Assembly (NCBI GenBank): GCA_000507305.1
Contig: DF239914.1
Location: 1 to 64,000, forward strand
From: Breviolum minutum Mf 1.05b.01
Lineage: Eukaryota; Sar; Dinophyceae; Suessiales; Symbiodiniaceae
DNA: 64,000 nt
Reading direction: 5' to 3'
This document shows, piece by piece, positions 11,451 through 22,540 of the stretch; position 1 is the stretch's first letter, and each line of letters opens with the position of its first letter. Made by a program: the position numbers and the translations under genes. The notes beneath the pieces are model-generated. The model saw only the letters and a program-made list of their open reading frames with translations, was not told the origin of the DNA and did not search any database.

Positions 11451-11879
11451 AAGAAACATCCCAAATCTGCCACCAAGGGATCGGCGCCATAAAGAAAAAA
11501 AACATACAAACCAGGTTTGCCTTTGGCAAAGGAAGATCTGCTCGAATCAACTACCCCAACTCCTTGTCTCAAGGCTCTGCTTTGCAGGATCTGGACTAGT
11601 CCTGACAATTTCAAAAAAACTGAAGAATGCTGATGCATCTTTTTAGACAGATTTTCTGCTCTGATGTATCCACACACACTATATGTATAATACAATATTT
11701 TGTGTACAGGCATGAGTCTAGCATAATAATGTATTATCTTATGATAAAGGTGTATAAACATATAGTAAGCATAAACCATTCACCAAACTGATAAACCATG
11801 AATTCAATTCCCCATACGAGCACTTTGCGGTGGAAATCTGGAAATCCGCTTTTTGTCCCAAAAAAAGGATCCAAATCGC

Positions 11880-13800
11880 CCTTTGAAGGGCCCCGTTGCT
11901 GCCTTTTCATGAGCTTTCACCGCAACTGCCGCCTGCCGTAAGTCACTGAGTTCCAGAAACCTCAGAGTTGCTTGAGCATCAACTTGCAGAGTAGGCAAGC
12001 ATAGGCAAGCAATGAAGATATGTGAGGTATCTTATCTCAACCTTTAAATTCGGTCAGGTTACATCCTGACCATCTGTTCAAAAAAGGATATCTTCACCTT
12101 TCTTCAACATTGGGATTCCCTAACATTCGCTCTGCTTGGAGCTTGAAAAGCTCAAAGATTTTCTCTGCATCGCCTGGAGAGATGAAGCCAAAAATTTTCC
12201 AACCAAAAAATCCACGGTTTCCAAGAAAACCCCACGCCTTCAAAGCCGATGGCTTCGCAGCCCTGTGCAAACTCTGATGTTCCCACCGTTGTTTTCTTTG
12301 TGACCTGAAGGGTGAGTAAGAAGATGGCACAGCAGTGATATTAATAGGACACTGGAGCTAGTCACCAGAGCTAGTACCATTGAAAACTTTGAATCAAGTA
12401 ATTTTGGGATGAGTTGATGGTGTTAGTATTTGGCAATGATACAAGGCGTCCTTCTCAGTCAAGACTTCTGGCACATGGCTGATCTAAAGGGACCACTCTA
12501 GGCCCAAGTAATGATCTTAGTGTTTGTGTGGTTTCTGGGTGGGCAAATAGTTAACCTCTCAACAAGGACAAATGGACATTCCCTACCAAACACCCTGACA
12601 CTTCAAAGAACGGGGCTACTTTTGCTATGGGGGCTAGCCAGGAATACGGTAACAGGTTTGCGGTTGTTTAACATTTGGCAGTGCCGTTGAAGAAACATGC
12701 CGGGCAATCTTCAAAAGCCTTGGGCCACGCTTCTTCGACCGTGCCATGTGTCTCCTGCAAGGCTTTGCAACAAATCAGTTGACGGAAGTCAACTTGACCT
12801 AGACGTCCATGCGTCCGTATACATTAGCGGTTGCCTTTTCTAGGGAGAGCATATTTGGACATTGTGGAACGGACTGGGTGTCAAAGCGCTCCTGTATGCA
12901 TTTGAAGAATTGCTTCGTGATCCACTTCACCTCTGGGTCCACGTCCTGTGTCAGCGGAAAGCGTAGGATTCCCAAAGTTAACTTTGACAAGACTTGTTCC
13001 AATACATGTAAGGCGTGTGACTATTCAAGAACGAGTTTGCAGCTGCTGCCTTCTTGAAATGCAGAAAAGTGCGACACTTTTGTGGAAAGATTTATAACAT
13101 TATGATATTACAACTACTTCTGAGTCGTATTTCCTCCCGTTTCCAAAGAAATGGGTCGCAGGAAAGTTCCGCCTGCAGCGTGATGAAGCCTTTTCGATCA
13201 ACATCTAAATCTGTAAACAGGGCGGCAACATTGCCTCCCAAAATGCTGCAACGATTGACAGGACGTTTCTGTTAAGCCTTGTCAATCATCAAACCATCTT
13301 GCCAATCAACTCGAATCCAAATGATCTTTTACTTCTCAATTTAATCATCTTTTTACCTTTGATATCTTGTTGATTTTGTATTGTTTTGGCCTTAAGAAAA
13401 AGTGTTTCATCAAACCACTAAAGAAGCCCAAAGTCCTCCGTGCCTGTGATTCCCATGGCTCGGGTGCGATCATTGAATTCGCCTCTTCGGACGCGTCCCA
13501 CCTGAATTTTTCGTGGAAATCCATAAGAAAAAACACGAAAAGTTGGAGGAAAACATGGGTAAGAAAATCTGAAATGAACAAAAAGTGAATTCTATAGACT
13601 ATAAGTCTTTTTGCATACTTTTTGTCAAGTGGAAAAAGTGGTAACTACCAGTAAGATAAGATTCATCATGAAAGTCCACCCCGGCCATCAGAAAAACGAA
13701 ACTCCGGATGATCGCAACTCTCGGCCTCGCTGGTGTCCAAAGATTGCCTCCAGCCAGCGACCACATCGCCACTCTGTTTCTTCAGCATCTTGCGGAAGTC
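11880..13800 (-). CDS. EF-hand cassette, second copy (8 short exons)
   Basis: Exons in reading order: 13800-13726 (75 nt), 13501-13444 (58), 13234-13173 (62), 12945-12892 (54), 12754-12710 (45), 12304-12238 (67), 12173-12125 (49), then one from 11960. All phases agree, and joined they give one frame. The cassette has three EF-hand-like loops. Loop 1 spans the first intron (LDTSE then VGRVRRGEF). Loop 2 is DVDRKGFITLQ with its last acidic residue supplied by the next exon (D of DVDPEV). Loop 3 is degenerate and ends in EFAQGCEAIGFE. Loop 2 should bind calcium best. Donors in order: GC, GC, GC, GA, GA, GC, GT; all acceptors are AG. The cassette mirrors the one at 14150-16217 and is probably part of the same gene. 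EF-hand repeats of this style are frequent in dinoflagellates; the specific role is unknown. Confidence 0.72.
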
Positions 13801-14149
13801 CTGACCCCAAAAGACTTGGGGAACTCCAACATGCTGAACAAAAAAACTGTATGGATATCTAAAGTTTACCAAGAAATGCTAAATATTGTTTTGAGAATCT
13901 ATAAAATAGACGTGATTCCCTTTTCAACCACAATCATTGTAGGAGTTCATTTGTACAAACCACTGTCCACTAGTGTTGGGTGTGAACATCGCCCTTTAAT
14001 TCCATCTGCTGTCATCTGATGACTTTCTTCATATCCTTGCGTTTGAAAAGGAAAACATCTACAAGACTACAAACCACCATTTTTGGAGTTCCAGCTCTCT
14101 GACTCCCTCCAACTGCTTAGTGTCACCCAGAAATTTCACCCTGGTCACC

Positions 14150-16217
14150 GTGGGCGCGTTGCAACGTGCCTCCGGGCTGATGCTGGGAAGTTCAGGCGCT
14201 TTCACAGTAGCAGCAGCATGGCGCCCCAAATCACTCAGCTCCAGAAACCTCAAAGGATTCCAAATGGTGAATTCGCATATGTGGAAAATTACACTTTCCT
14301 GAGTCATACCACTGACTGTTTGACTAATGATATCGTTTGTCGGCCATTCGCAGTGGGTATGTTGAGATGCTCCCAGTCTGAGGCATTGATTTGTTGTAGA
14401 GGATCCTGATTAGAGCTTTACTTCATGTATGTTCACCATGCTCTGCGATGCTTGCGGGAAAGGGGTTGGCTCAAAAAACAGGTTCGGCTTCCAATCTTTA
14501 TTGGGGTCTTTTACGCAACTGCGTGAAATTGGGGTACAAAGAAGGTCTAGGTATAGTAAAAATATAGTTCTGGATTTCCATAGAGGTTTGCTATACATGA
14601 AGAGTTGCGGACTATCACACAGCAGCACCTAATTTCCTAAGTAGACTAAGAACACCATTGCAAGCAGCAGTTCAACTGAGGGCCCCGGCGTTCGGCCTGC
14701 CTCGGGCTTCAGAAGAGTGAAAAGCTTGTCGGAGTTGCCTCCAAGTAGCACAGGGTGAAGCAAGCCTCATCACTTACTATCCTGGTATCTTTCTTGATTC
14801 AGGTCGTGAAATGGATGACATACATCGTTTAAAAAAATCAGCTCAGAAACCGACTCACTTGATACACATCAGATAAAATGTTGGTTTTAAACTTTCTATT
14901 TACCCCGGAGTCCGGTTGATTTCTGGCCTTCAAAGCCGATTGCTTCGCAACCTTTGGCAAACTCCTTCTTTCCAACAACCTTCCTCTTGGTTACCTGGCT
15001 TTAAAAAAAAAACTTTCTCAGCGGAACAAACGGACGATCACAAATACTGAGACTCAATGCCAGTGCAGAGTTTGGATCTGGACAGTTTCGCAAGGAGGTT
15101 GGCCCACGTGGGCAAACATGCCGTGAGATCGTCGAAAGCCTTGCGCCATGCCTCCTCAATGGTGCCATAAGTCTCCTGCGGATGTCAAGCAGTTTTACGA
15201 CATGACAGCACCCAATTGAGGTTCAAGCCTATCTATCTCAAGTTGGATTCATATGAATGTCTCCCAAACCACAAACATATCAACTCATTGATTAATGATT
15301 CCGAGTCATGTATTTAATCAATGAGCCACTTCAGTAGTGTATGGGTGATACTGTGTAGTCACAGTCTCGTTGTGCAAGTGCTGATCCAGCTGTCCTGGAC
15401 ACAACTGAAGAACTGCTTGGTGATCTTCGACACTTCAGGATCCAGGTCCTGACCCAAGGAGGAGGCGAAACCCCTATGCTTTTCAGTTGCACATGAATGG
15501 AAAGTGAACAGCCCGGCCTGCAATGTGATGAAGCCCTTCTTATCCACATCTAACTCTGCGAAAAGAGCAGCTACGTGGCCTGCTGTGTTCGCAGCGCATG
15601 TCGCGACTAAGTTAGACAAACTGTTATGCAGGCAGATTCAATCTTCCTCATGTTCTATTCAATCATGGGCTCTTTTTTCATCTCTTTCGTAGCTAGAAAC
15701 TACAATCCTTTGATCGTTTGCCAAACCCTAAGAGCTAGATTTGGAAAGAATATTGCATAATAAGGCTTAATTTCAATTAAAGAGGATGTTGTATTCACCC
15801 CAAAAAAAGGAATGAAATTCTTTATCAATAAATCTAAGTTGTTCAACATCATTTATCAACACCACAAGCAGTTGCCCTGCCTGTGACACCAATGGATCTC
15901 GCGCGATTCACAAATTCACCTTTGGGAACTCGTCCCACCTGGACATATTGGAATGGTCAACGTTTCTCCTGAAACGTGGATTTTCCTCAAATTCAAACAG
16001 AAAATTAAAAAAGTGAAATTATATGAAACTATGCTATTGAATCTCTATCTTTTTAATTTATCAACTTGTATGTTGTTTGGCGGTTTTTTGGATGGTTCTT
16101 AAGCCCACTCCGAGATTTCTTGTTGTCAACGCTGCAGGCCACCTCCGTGACATCCAAGTACTTCACCCAACCGGCATGAACGCTGCCGTAGAGTCTCTTC
16201 AAAGTTCTTCGGAACTC
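14150..16217 (-). CDS. EF-hand cassette, first copy (8 short exons)
   Basis: Exons in reading order: 16217-16143 (75 nt), 15938-15881 (58), 15579-15518 (62), 15448-15395 (54), 15175-15131 (45), 14994-14928 (67), 14738-14690 (49), then one from 14248 (FLELSDLGRHAAATVKA). Lengths and phases of the first seven equal those of the copy at 12125-13800, while codons have diverged. Loop 1 is LDVTE plus VGRVPKGEF. Loop 2 is DVDKKGFITLQ completed by D of DLDPEV. Loop 3 is degenerate (VTKRKVVGKKEF). Donors in order: GT, GC, GC, GA, GA, GC, GC. The agreement of two diverged copies is the main support for these tiny exons. A calcium-binding or structural role is inferred from the loops only. Confidence 0.75.
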
Positions 16218-16315
16218 CTGCGATGTCAAAACAAAAGGAAACAGATTCCATGGTCAATCCAAGTGATGATGATACAGTCACCAAATTGAGAAATTTCACA
16301 GGTTCACATCCAAAC

Positions 16316-16470
16316 CTCCACCGAGATCACTGGCAACTCCGGTGAGCACTTCACCCGGGACGGGGAGCGCGGAGTGGTGGGCGAGGTTGGCGACGCGGGG
16401 GAGGGTGGTCGCAAGGGCGACGTGGGTGACGCTGAGGCCGAGGTTGGCTCCTGCACTGGGCCCAAAATGG
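16316..16470 (-). CDS. Proline/serine-rich exon before the EF-hand cassette
   Basis: The frame reads VQEPTSASASPTSPLRPPSP, continues with repeated SP/TP pairs, and ends VISVE at a donor GAG|GTTTGG (16316). The stretch is GC-rich compared with its surroundings. It should be a disordered linker upstream of the first EF-hand exon at 16217. The 5' border is approximate. Confidence 0.5.
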
Positions 16471-16999
16471 AAGATGAAAAGAGATGAAAATCCATGTCCA
16501 ATCTAAAAAAGAGACAACGACAAAAACGTACCTTTCAAAAATGCTGTTGAGAGAAACTCCTCCTCTTTTTCGGCCTTCGGTGTGCCATTGATGATCTCTG
16601 AAACAGACTTCTCCGTGGCTGGCTTGGGCCTTTGGCATCATTGGGTCGTTTGGTGTGTTCCAGTCTCCACGCCGTGGTGTCCCCCAGCATCAACAGGGCG
16701 CCTCATTGCCAGTTTCATCTCCAAGGGAAGGGCAATAATTAGAACCTGCAGGAACAGTGCATTGAACAGTGCTCACAGGCCTCCAGCCTCTAGCAGCATT
16801 CTCCAAAAAAATTGGCCAGATTCTTGTCTAAGCGTGGTGTTGTGACTGACTTCTGAGACTGGAAAGAGTCCTTGAGCTGATCTTCATATCCATTTATATT
16901 AGCCTTTTACAAATATCTACAACTTGCTCACCAAATCTCATGACTCTCACAAAATACTACTCTCTTTTCTCCTGCAAGGGTACTAGTCCACTGGTACAC

Positions 17000-17455
17000 T
17001 TTGACCAGCAGTCATTGGTCCCATCAGCACGGCACCTTGAGATCCGGTTGAATCAGCTTTGTGCGGCCAGTGCTGGGCTCTGGCAGCAGCATCTTGAAGA
17101 TCCTCCCACCAAACGTCAATGAAAACCTGTTTGGGAATTACATAGTCTTAGAGTCTTAGAAACCATCCAATAAATGATTATCTTAAAGTTTTGTTCCATC
17201 TGCACGTCCCCCGGAAGCAATTGCACTGGTAACCCGGTAACCACTGGGCACCGGATCCTCTTCATTTCACGCTTGGAAATACCTTCCAAGCCCAGCTCGA
17301 AGCATCTGCCGACAAATTCCGCCTCGACTGTTGGATCTTCGTAAGTTTCATACAGGAAAATTGGACAGTTGCAAAGGCAGCAACAGTGAAAGTTGCCTCA
17401 TCCACCTGTTCATCATTGTACTTCTCGATGATTTTCCAAAAGCCTGGCATTATCA
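17000..17455 (-). CDS. Exons with EF-hand-like signature
   Basis: Three protein-like blocks on the minus strand. FWKIIEKYNDEQ (about 17450-17405) ends at a possible donor CAG|GTGGAT. EAEFVGRCFELGLEG (about 17320-17275) has the EF-type ending E-F followed by a helix, as in the cassette motif EFAQGCEAIGFE. FIDVWWEDLQDAAARAQ lies at about 17115-17060. They fit the same repeat architecture as the cassettes. Borders are unresolved. Confidence 0.42.
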
Positions 17456-17589
17456 TAGGACATGGGCAAGACCAAAAAATACATCAGTCTTTGAAAATCT
17501 TTCCAAATGAGACCAGTCATTCATCCCTTCTGTCCACCATTTGAAGGGAGACAGCTAGTTTTGCTCAGGATTTCAAAACTTCAAATCAT

Positions 17590-18570
17590 TCTGCCACGAT
17601 GTTCCATGCATCAATGGCACCTTCGAAGGTCTGATGGTTGTCGATAATCCAACCACCGAAGGCCTGGCGGTTTCTATGGTTTCTACAGATTCATCTAATT
17701 TCATTTTGGATTTGAATGTGATTTCAAATGAACTTGAATTATTCGAAGCTAACTCACTTTAAGTCTAAGTAGTCAAAAGTAGTCAAGTAGTCACAAGGCA
17801 TGAAATTTATGAGTTTTCTTGTGCAAAAGCACAAATGTGAAATGGTTGGTTGGTGGTTTTCATAGCAGGTTCCATTCGAATTCCCAACCGCCGGGAAAGC
17901 ACCAATTATATAGTAAGATAAAAGCCAGCCTATGGTGACATGCCACTCACCTCCCCACAATCTGGCTTCTTCAACTTATCCTTGAAACAATGCCTAAGGC
18001 CCTAGGCCCTATATACTCCAGTTGTCACACAAGAATAACACTTGCTTATCCCTGAACAATTAATTCAATCGGACAAGGGGATGCATATCATTCCGTGAAT
18101 GTTGCAATATCATGCAATGTCTGTTGCATCATTTGAGGTTTTTTGTTGAGCAGAAGGGAAGGGTCATTACTTTCCATTCCTCCCCCAACCTGCAAGAGTT
18201 CAAAGCCATCTGGATCCAAGTCCTCTCACCACGCGCCATCCAAGTCGCCATGTGTCATCCGGTGAAGGAGTTGATCTCTAACTATCACTAAGTCAACATT
18301 GCACCATCATTTACCAGATTGTATTAACCCTCTTCAAGTGCTAGAAGTCTCATCCCAATGTCCGATCCCAAATGAGCAACCTTCAAAACCCTTATGAACT
18401 TCCACAATACCGATCTCCGATCCGTTCATGACGGGATCCTGACTAAATGACTTCCAAGACCGGGCATCACAGTCCTGGAAGGTCACCTCATCTTTCTCTT
18501 GTGAAATCTCCGCCCAAAGTTGTTTCACACTGCCAGGATACCTGGCTGAAGTTGGGCTGCTTGGCAGCAA
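17590..18570 (-). CDS. EF-hand-like exons
   Basis: The block VKQLWAEISQEKDEVTFQDC (about 18540-18480), followed by DARSWKSF, matches the helix-loop-helix pattern seen in the cassettes (LW.E, twelve-residue loop, DxD). Downstream blocks are GEDLDPDGFELLQVGGG (about 18230-18180) and RQAFGGWIIDNHQTFEGA (about 17680-17625, continuing IDAWNIVAE). The first is the strongest. They probably belong to the same long EF-hand gene. Exact splice sites are not assigned. Confidence 0.42.
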
Positions 18571-18989
18571 AGATCATAAAGATCGTGGTCTGTTGGAGCC
18601 CAAAATGCAGGGAAATCCGAATTTTTACCAAAGGCTGCCACCCGCCACAGCGATCGATGGCCATGACGAACTGCATGAAAGACATGCGCCCAGTGCCTTG
18701 AGTCAGCCCTACCACGTTGTACCCAAGCGGAATTGTCATGAAGATATCTATATGATCATTTTTTCAGACATAAAAAAGTTGTCCATCTGCATCAAAACTG
18801 CTCTACAAGATCTCGCAAAACGATCTATGCATCAGGGGGCTGAGTATGTAAACACTTAGGCCAAGACATTCTTCATCCATGCGATATCTCCAAGCAGCCG
18901 CCTCAGTCAAAATTTGAATCAGTGTCAAGAAAGGTTGCCTGAAATGATTATATATTAATTATAAATGACTATGAGTTATATACATCTCA

Positions 18990-20400
18990 AAATCATAATC
19001 CAAGTCTAGGTCTAAAACAAAGCGGCTACCAGCCTCTAAACAAATCGACATCGAGGACTGGGCCAGGCTTCCGCTTCCATTCACCAACTGTCTGCGATAG
19101 TCATCTAAGCATTTGGGTCCTGGCCCACGTGCCGCATCGATTTGTGTTGTCAAAGAAGCCCCCATCAAACAAGCCAGATCCACCCACTTGCAAATCCATC
19201 TCTTGTTTCAATCGCATTTCAGCTCCCTGCAGGATGCACGATGAAAACGATCTCGAAATTCCACTTTAAGAGGTCACAAGACTGTTACCACCGATGAGGC
19301 CCAATGCCTGACGCTTGCGTGCACCAAGTTCTTCAGACCTTTGGTGAGATCGCATGGCTTGAAAACCTGCTCATCTGCAGACTTTGACTTGACATCCATT
19401 CGGTCTATCATAGCAATTTGTCAGGACATTCAAGTTCAACATTTAATATTCGATATGAAATATTAAAGATTCAGCAGCCATATTCAACAACACTGTGTAA
19501 TATTACAGAACATACTCTCCCCAATCATCCCCCCATGATCTTACTGAAACCAAGTTTTGCTCCAAGTCCCCGGACCAAATGGCAATTCGTGTGGGTCGAT
19601 AGACTGCTGTCTCCTTGATTCAAGCACACAATGAACAGTACCCTCAGCAGCTTCTTGATGAAAGCCATCATCGTTTCTTATGGTTTTAACTCCATGAAAA
19701 TTTTGGAGCTCCAAAATGCGATGAGTATAAAAACGTCACGCACAGACAGTATGAAGCAAGAGTTCAATATGTATGTATATATACAACTTCAATAGGATTC
19801 AAACTTGCCACATGATTATTTGTTTGATCCTTCTTGGAATCAAGTCATCCCTAGATCTCCTCATCCTCTCCAGCATTGGAGCGTGCTACCGAGGCATTGG
19901 ACGGAGCACGAGACGATGCCACCGATTGTGATGATCCAGGTCGCCTAGCGGAAATACCCAAATGAGGTCGACACCATCCAAGTCTTTAGTTGCGCCACAA
20001 ATATCAATCTATATATATATATATATATATCTGGTCATCTCCACTCATCTTGTCATCCATCAAATCCATCCCAAATCCATCAAGCCTTTTGGAAGGCGTT
20101 CCAGGTAGCGCCAAGTTCTTGGGACTTCCAGAGGGAGTTCCAGGTGCCTCCTTCCAAACAGGACGGACTTTTTCCAGCAAGAAAACCCTCTTGTGGATGG
20201 CTGTCCAAGACAAAAAAAATCACGATGCTACTACTGTATCTAGTGGGCCCTTTCAAAGTCAACGCTTGGTGTAGAATCGATACAAATCTCCTGATTCCCA
20301 ACATGTCATTCAGGGAATATGTCGAGTTTGTTGGCTTTGAGGTTCCCAAGCTTGACGCAACACACAATTCACAGAATTCTCGTAGCGAGAATAGCCTCAT
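18990..20400 (-). CDS. Ser/Pro-rich and unknown exons of the same region
   Basis: Protein-like minus blocks: SPKGDEDDEAILATRIL (near 20420-20370), APGTPSGSPKNLALPGTPSK (about 20150-20090), SRRQQSIDPHELPFGPG (near 19615-19565), KSKSADEQVFKPCDLTKGL (about 19385-19330) and ACLMGASLTTQIDAARGPG (about 19175-19115). They suggest a disordered, Ser/Pro-rich part of a long protein between EF-hand groups. Frames differ from block to block, so introns must separate them. No domain is recognised and borders are approximate. Confidence 0.35.
20011..20031. repeat. (TA)n microsatellite
   Basis: About ten TA units. Confidence 0.85.
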
Positions 20401-20819
20401 CATCCTCGTCCCCCTTGGGGCTTAGCAGCTTTCCTGTCAGTCAACTCTTTTTATTGCATACATCAAGAAATCATGGGATGATTTAAATCAATTCCACAAG
20501 AAAATTGTTAACAATGAGATAATTTTATTCTGAAACTTCAATACTTCAAGCATTCACAAAGATCTCCTGTCCACTTGCTTGGAGAAGCTTGAGGTCCACC
20601 TAGCCAGGTGCGCCAAGCAGCATTACCCTGGGGAAAAACCCACTGAGATGATGCGCAGTTTGGGGCCCAACTTTTGGTGCCGTAGAGTGTGAGCGCTTTG
20701 TCATCTCCACGGAAAAAGGCCTCAACTTGGTACAACCGTACAACCATGTACAACCCAACTCAAAAGCACCCTTCAGTGAGTATTGCTCAACAATTCCCCT
20801 AAGATTTCTCTCTTTGGGC

Positions 20820-21397
20820 TTCATTTGCAGCTTTGTTGCATCTGCAGCTTTGGCATCAATGTCGCGCAACACGACGTACTTTCGGTGCCTCAATGGTGAC
20901 AAATGACCCAAATTCGCGTTTGAAGCTACCTGGAGTGTTCAAAAAGTTGTGTCGAGTTGGCATCGCCTACATCTAAGCCTAAGACGGCTCGGCGAGCAGC
21001 AGCTGCCAAAGTTTCTTGATGTCATCCTGGCACTGGCACTGCATTTATGGAGCAAATTGAGCCCAAACATATCCAATGTGTCAAGATCTAATGTTTCAAG
21101 ACCCTTAAAAGTTGCATTGTGCCTCCCATAAGCTTCGAAGTAGAACACCGGTCCGTTCAAGAGAGTCATTTTCCAGGAAACCATGATTATGAAGGATGCA
21201 TTCAACATCTATGATTGAAACTCCGGGTGGCAGTTCAGTTGATGTATGAAGTACAGCAAGATGGTCATACGAGTTACACGAGTTATGCTAGTGAAGATAC
21301 ACTGTTTTGTGGGGGGGAAGAGTCTTGGAGTTTTTTTCAACACACAAGATCCCGCCTCGTACCCGATTTCCTTCATGCGCTTGGCAAAGTCTTCTTC
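20820..21397 (-). CDS. Three short EF-hand exons
   Basis: Exon 21397-21356 (42 nt, EEDFAKRMKEIGYE) is followed by 21026-20989 (38 nt, DDIKKLWQLLLAE) and an exon from 20888 (HRKYVVLRDIDAKAADA). Phases agree in series. Together with the exon at 22046-21972 they make two EF-hand units. The first has its acidic position 12 supplied across the intron (KKRGKIEEL then E). The second is degenerate at position 1 and ends RDIDAKAAD, like the DxDPE endings elsewhere. Introns after the 42 and 38 nt exons start with GC. The 3' border of the last exon is unknown. Confidence 0.6.
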
Positions 21398-21699
21398 CTG
21401 GACACTCTGATGGGAGGTTCTCAAGACCCTTCTCCAAAAAAAGTATCACAGTTTTTTTTTCGGATTTGAGAGACATGTTTTAAATCCATACACCCCAAAA
21501 TGTATCATCATAGAACATGTATTCTGAAAATGATGATGTCCAAGAGAAGTTTCCTTTGCCAAGAGCTCATTTTCAAGTTCCATGTTAAACTTCAGGGGCA
21601 TAAACGGAAGCCACCCAGTCTGTGTCAGAAATCCTTTCATGTTCCACCCTGTCTACCAGAGACGAACACCACAAAAGAATCAACGGAATGTTCCTCGCC

Positions 21700-21858
21700 A
21701 TCATCATTATCATCATCATCATCATCATCATCAACATCAACATCAACATCAACATCGGCAGCGTCGTCGCATCGTCATCATCGTCATCATCGTCATCATC
21801 GTCATCATCGTCATCATCGTCGCCGTCGTCGTCCTCAGTCATCCCCGCCATCAACATG

Positions 21859-21950
<92 letters not shown>

Positions 21951-21951
21951 C
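21700..21951. repeat. Compound trinucleotide repeat in an intron
   Basis: In order on the plus strand: (ATC)n, ATCAAC units, (ATCGTC)n, a short GCC/GTC stretch, then a pure (AAC)n tract of about 30 units (about 21856-21951). On the minus (gene) strand it lies just downstream of the donor at 21972, so it is intronic. The long poly-Asn, poly-Gln and poly-Leu frames it creates are not proteins. Confidence 0.9.
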
Positions 21952-21971
21952 CCGTCAGGATCACCCCTCAC

Positions 21972-22046
21972 CAGCTCCTCAATCTTTCCACGTTTCTTGG
22001 GATCTAAGCCCTGGTTCCATGCGGTCATAATGTCCCCATAGGCATC
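21972..22046 (-). CDS. EF-hand exon (DAYGDIMTAW...)
   Basis: 75 nt, phase 0 at both ends. It begins after CTAAG and reads DAYGDIMTAWNQGLDPKKR, ending GKIEEL at donor CTG|GTGAGG. The loop D-P-K-K-R-G-K-I-E-E-L takes its last acidic residue from the next exon (EEDF at 21397). Helix residues before the loop (NILxAW type) recur elsewhere in the window, as in GNMLNAW at 33290 and 38585. Confidence 0.6.
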
Positions 22047-22089
22047 CTTAGTTACATCACAACCTCTCAGTTCTCACAGAATCAAGGTT

Positions 22090-22540
22090 GCTAAATCCAA
22101 CCCAGAGCTCGCCAAAACACCATCTGCTGTGAATAAAAATCTGAGCTTATCGGCCAATAGGAAGGCGCGGAAGTCCCAGAGTACCTTTCCAGCAACTTCC
22201 GAAAAGCACTTCGCAACTGTTGCATTTTGCATTTAGAGGCGCTGGAGAACCCATTTGCTAGGGAAGAGTTCTTCGTACATTCCCTTTTTTGTGTCCATCC
22301 AACATGCGTTTTGGAAGAAGCAAAAGTTCGCTGAGCGATGCAAAAAGAATTGTTCCTTGTCAGATTCAAGTTGGAAATCAACCAACTTGTCTCTAAGTTT
22401 GTGTATGTCCAAGTGTGTTTTTTTTCAGTGACAAAAAACGTTTTCGACTCTTTTCTGGACCCAAGAAGACCAAAAGGCCAAAAGAAACTTCCGCCTGCAC
22501 CGCATGAGGGTCCAGGTCATAGAGGGAGATGTGGCCTTGA
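22090..22540 (-). CDS. EF-hand exon and a neighbouring exon
   Basis: From 22535, after CAAG, one frame reads GHISLYDLDPHAVQ, the second half of an EF-hand loop plus the DxDP ending typical of this repeat family. A donor GC follows CAG in phase. A second block at about 22220-22090 reads CFSEVAGKVLWDFRAFLLAD and then KLRFLFTADGVLASSGLD. The first is well supported by motif, the second only by composition. Confidence 0.45.

Noticed and set aside
11012-11779. Single 255-codon minus gene
   Set aside because: The upstream part (YYMFIHLYHKIIHYYA) is AT-rich intron-like text; only shorter segments look coding.
21585-22041. Long frames encoding poly-Asn, poly-Gln or poly-Leu on both strands
   Set aside because: They are translations of the AAC/ATC microsatellite, which lies in an intron after the donor at 21972.
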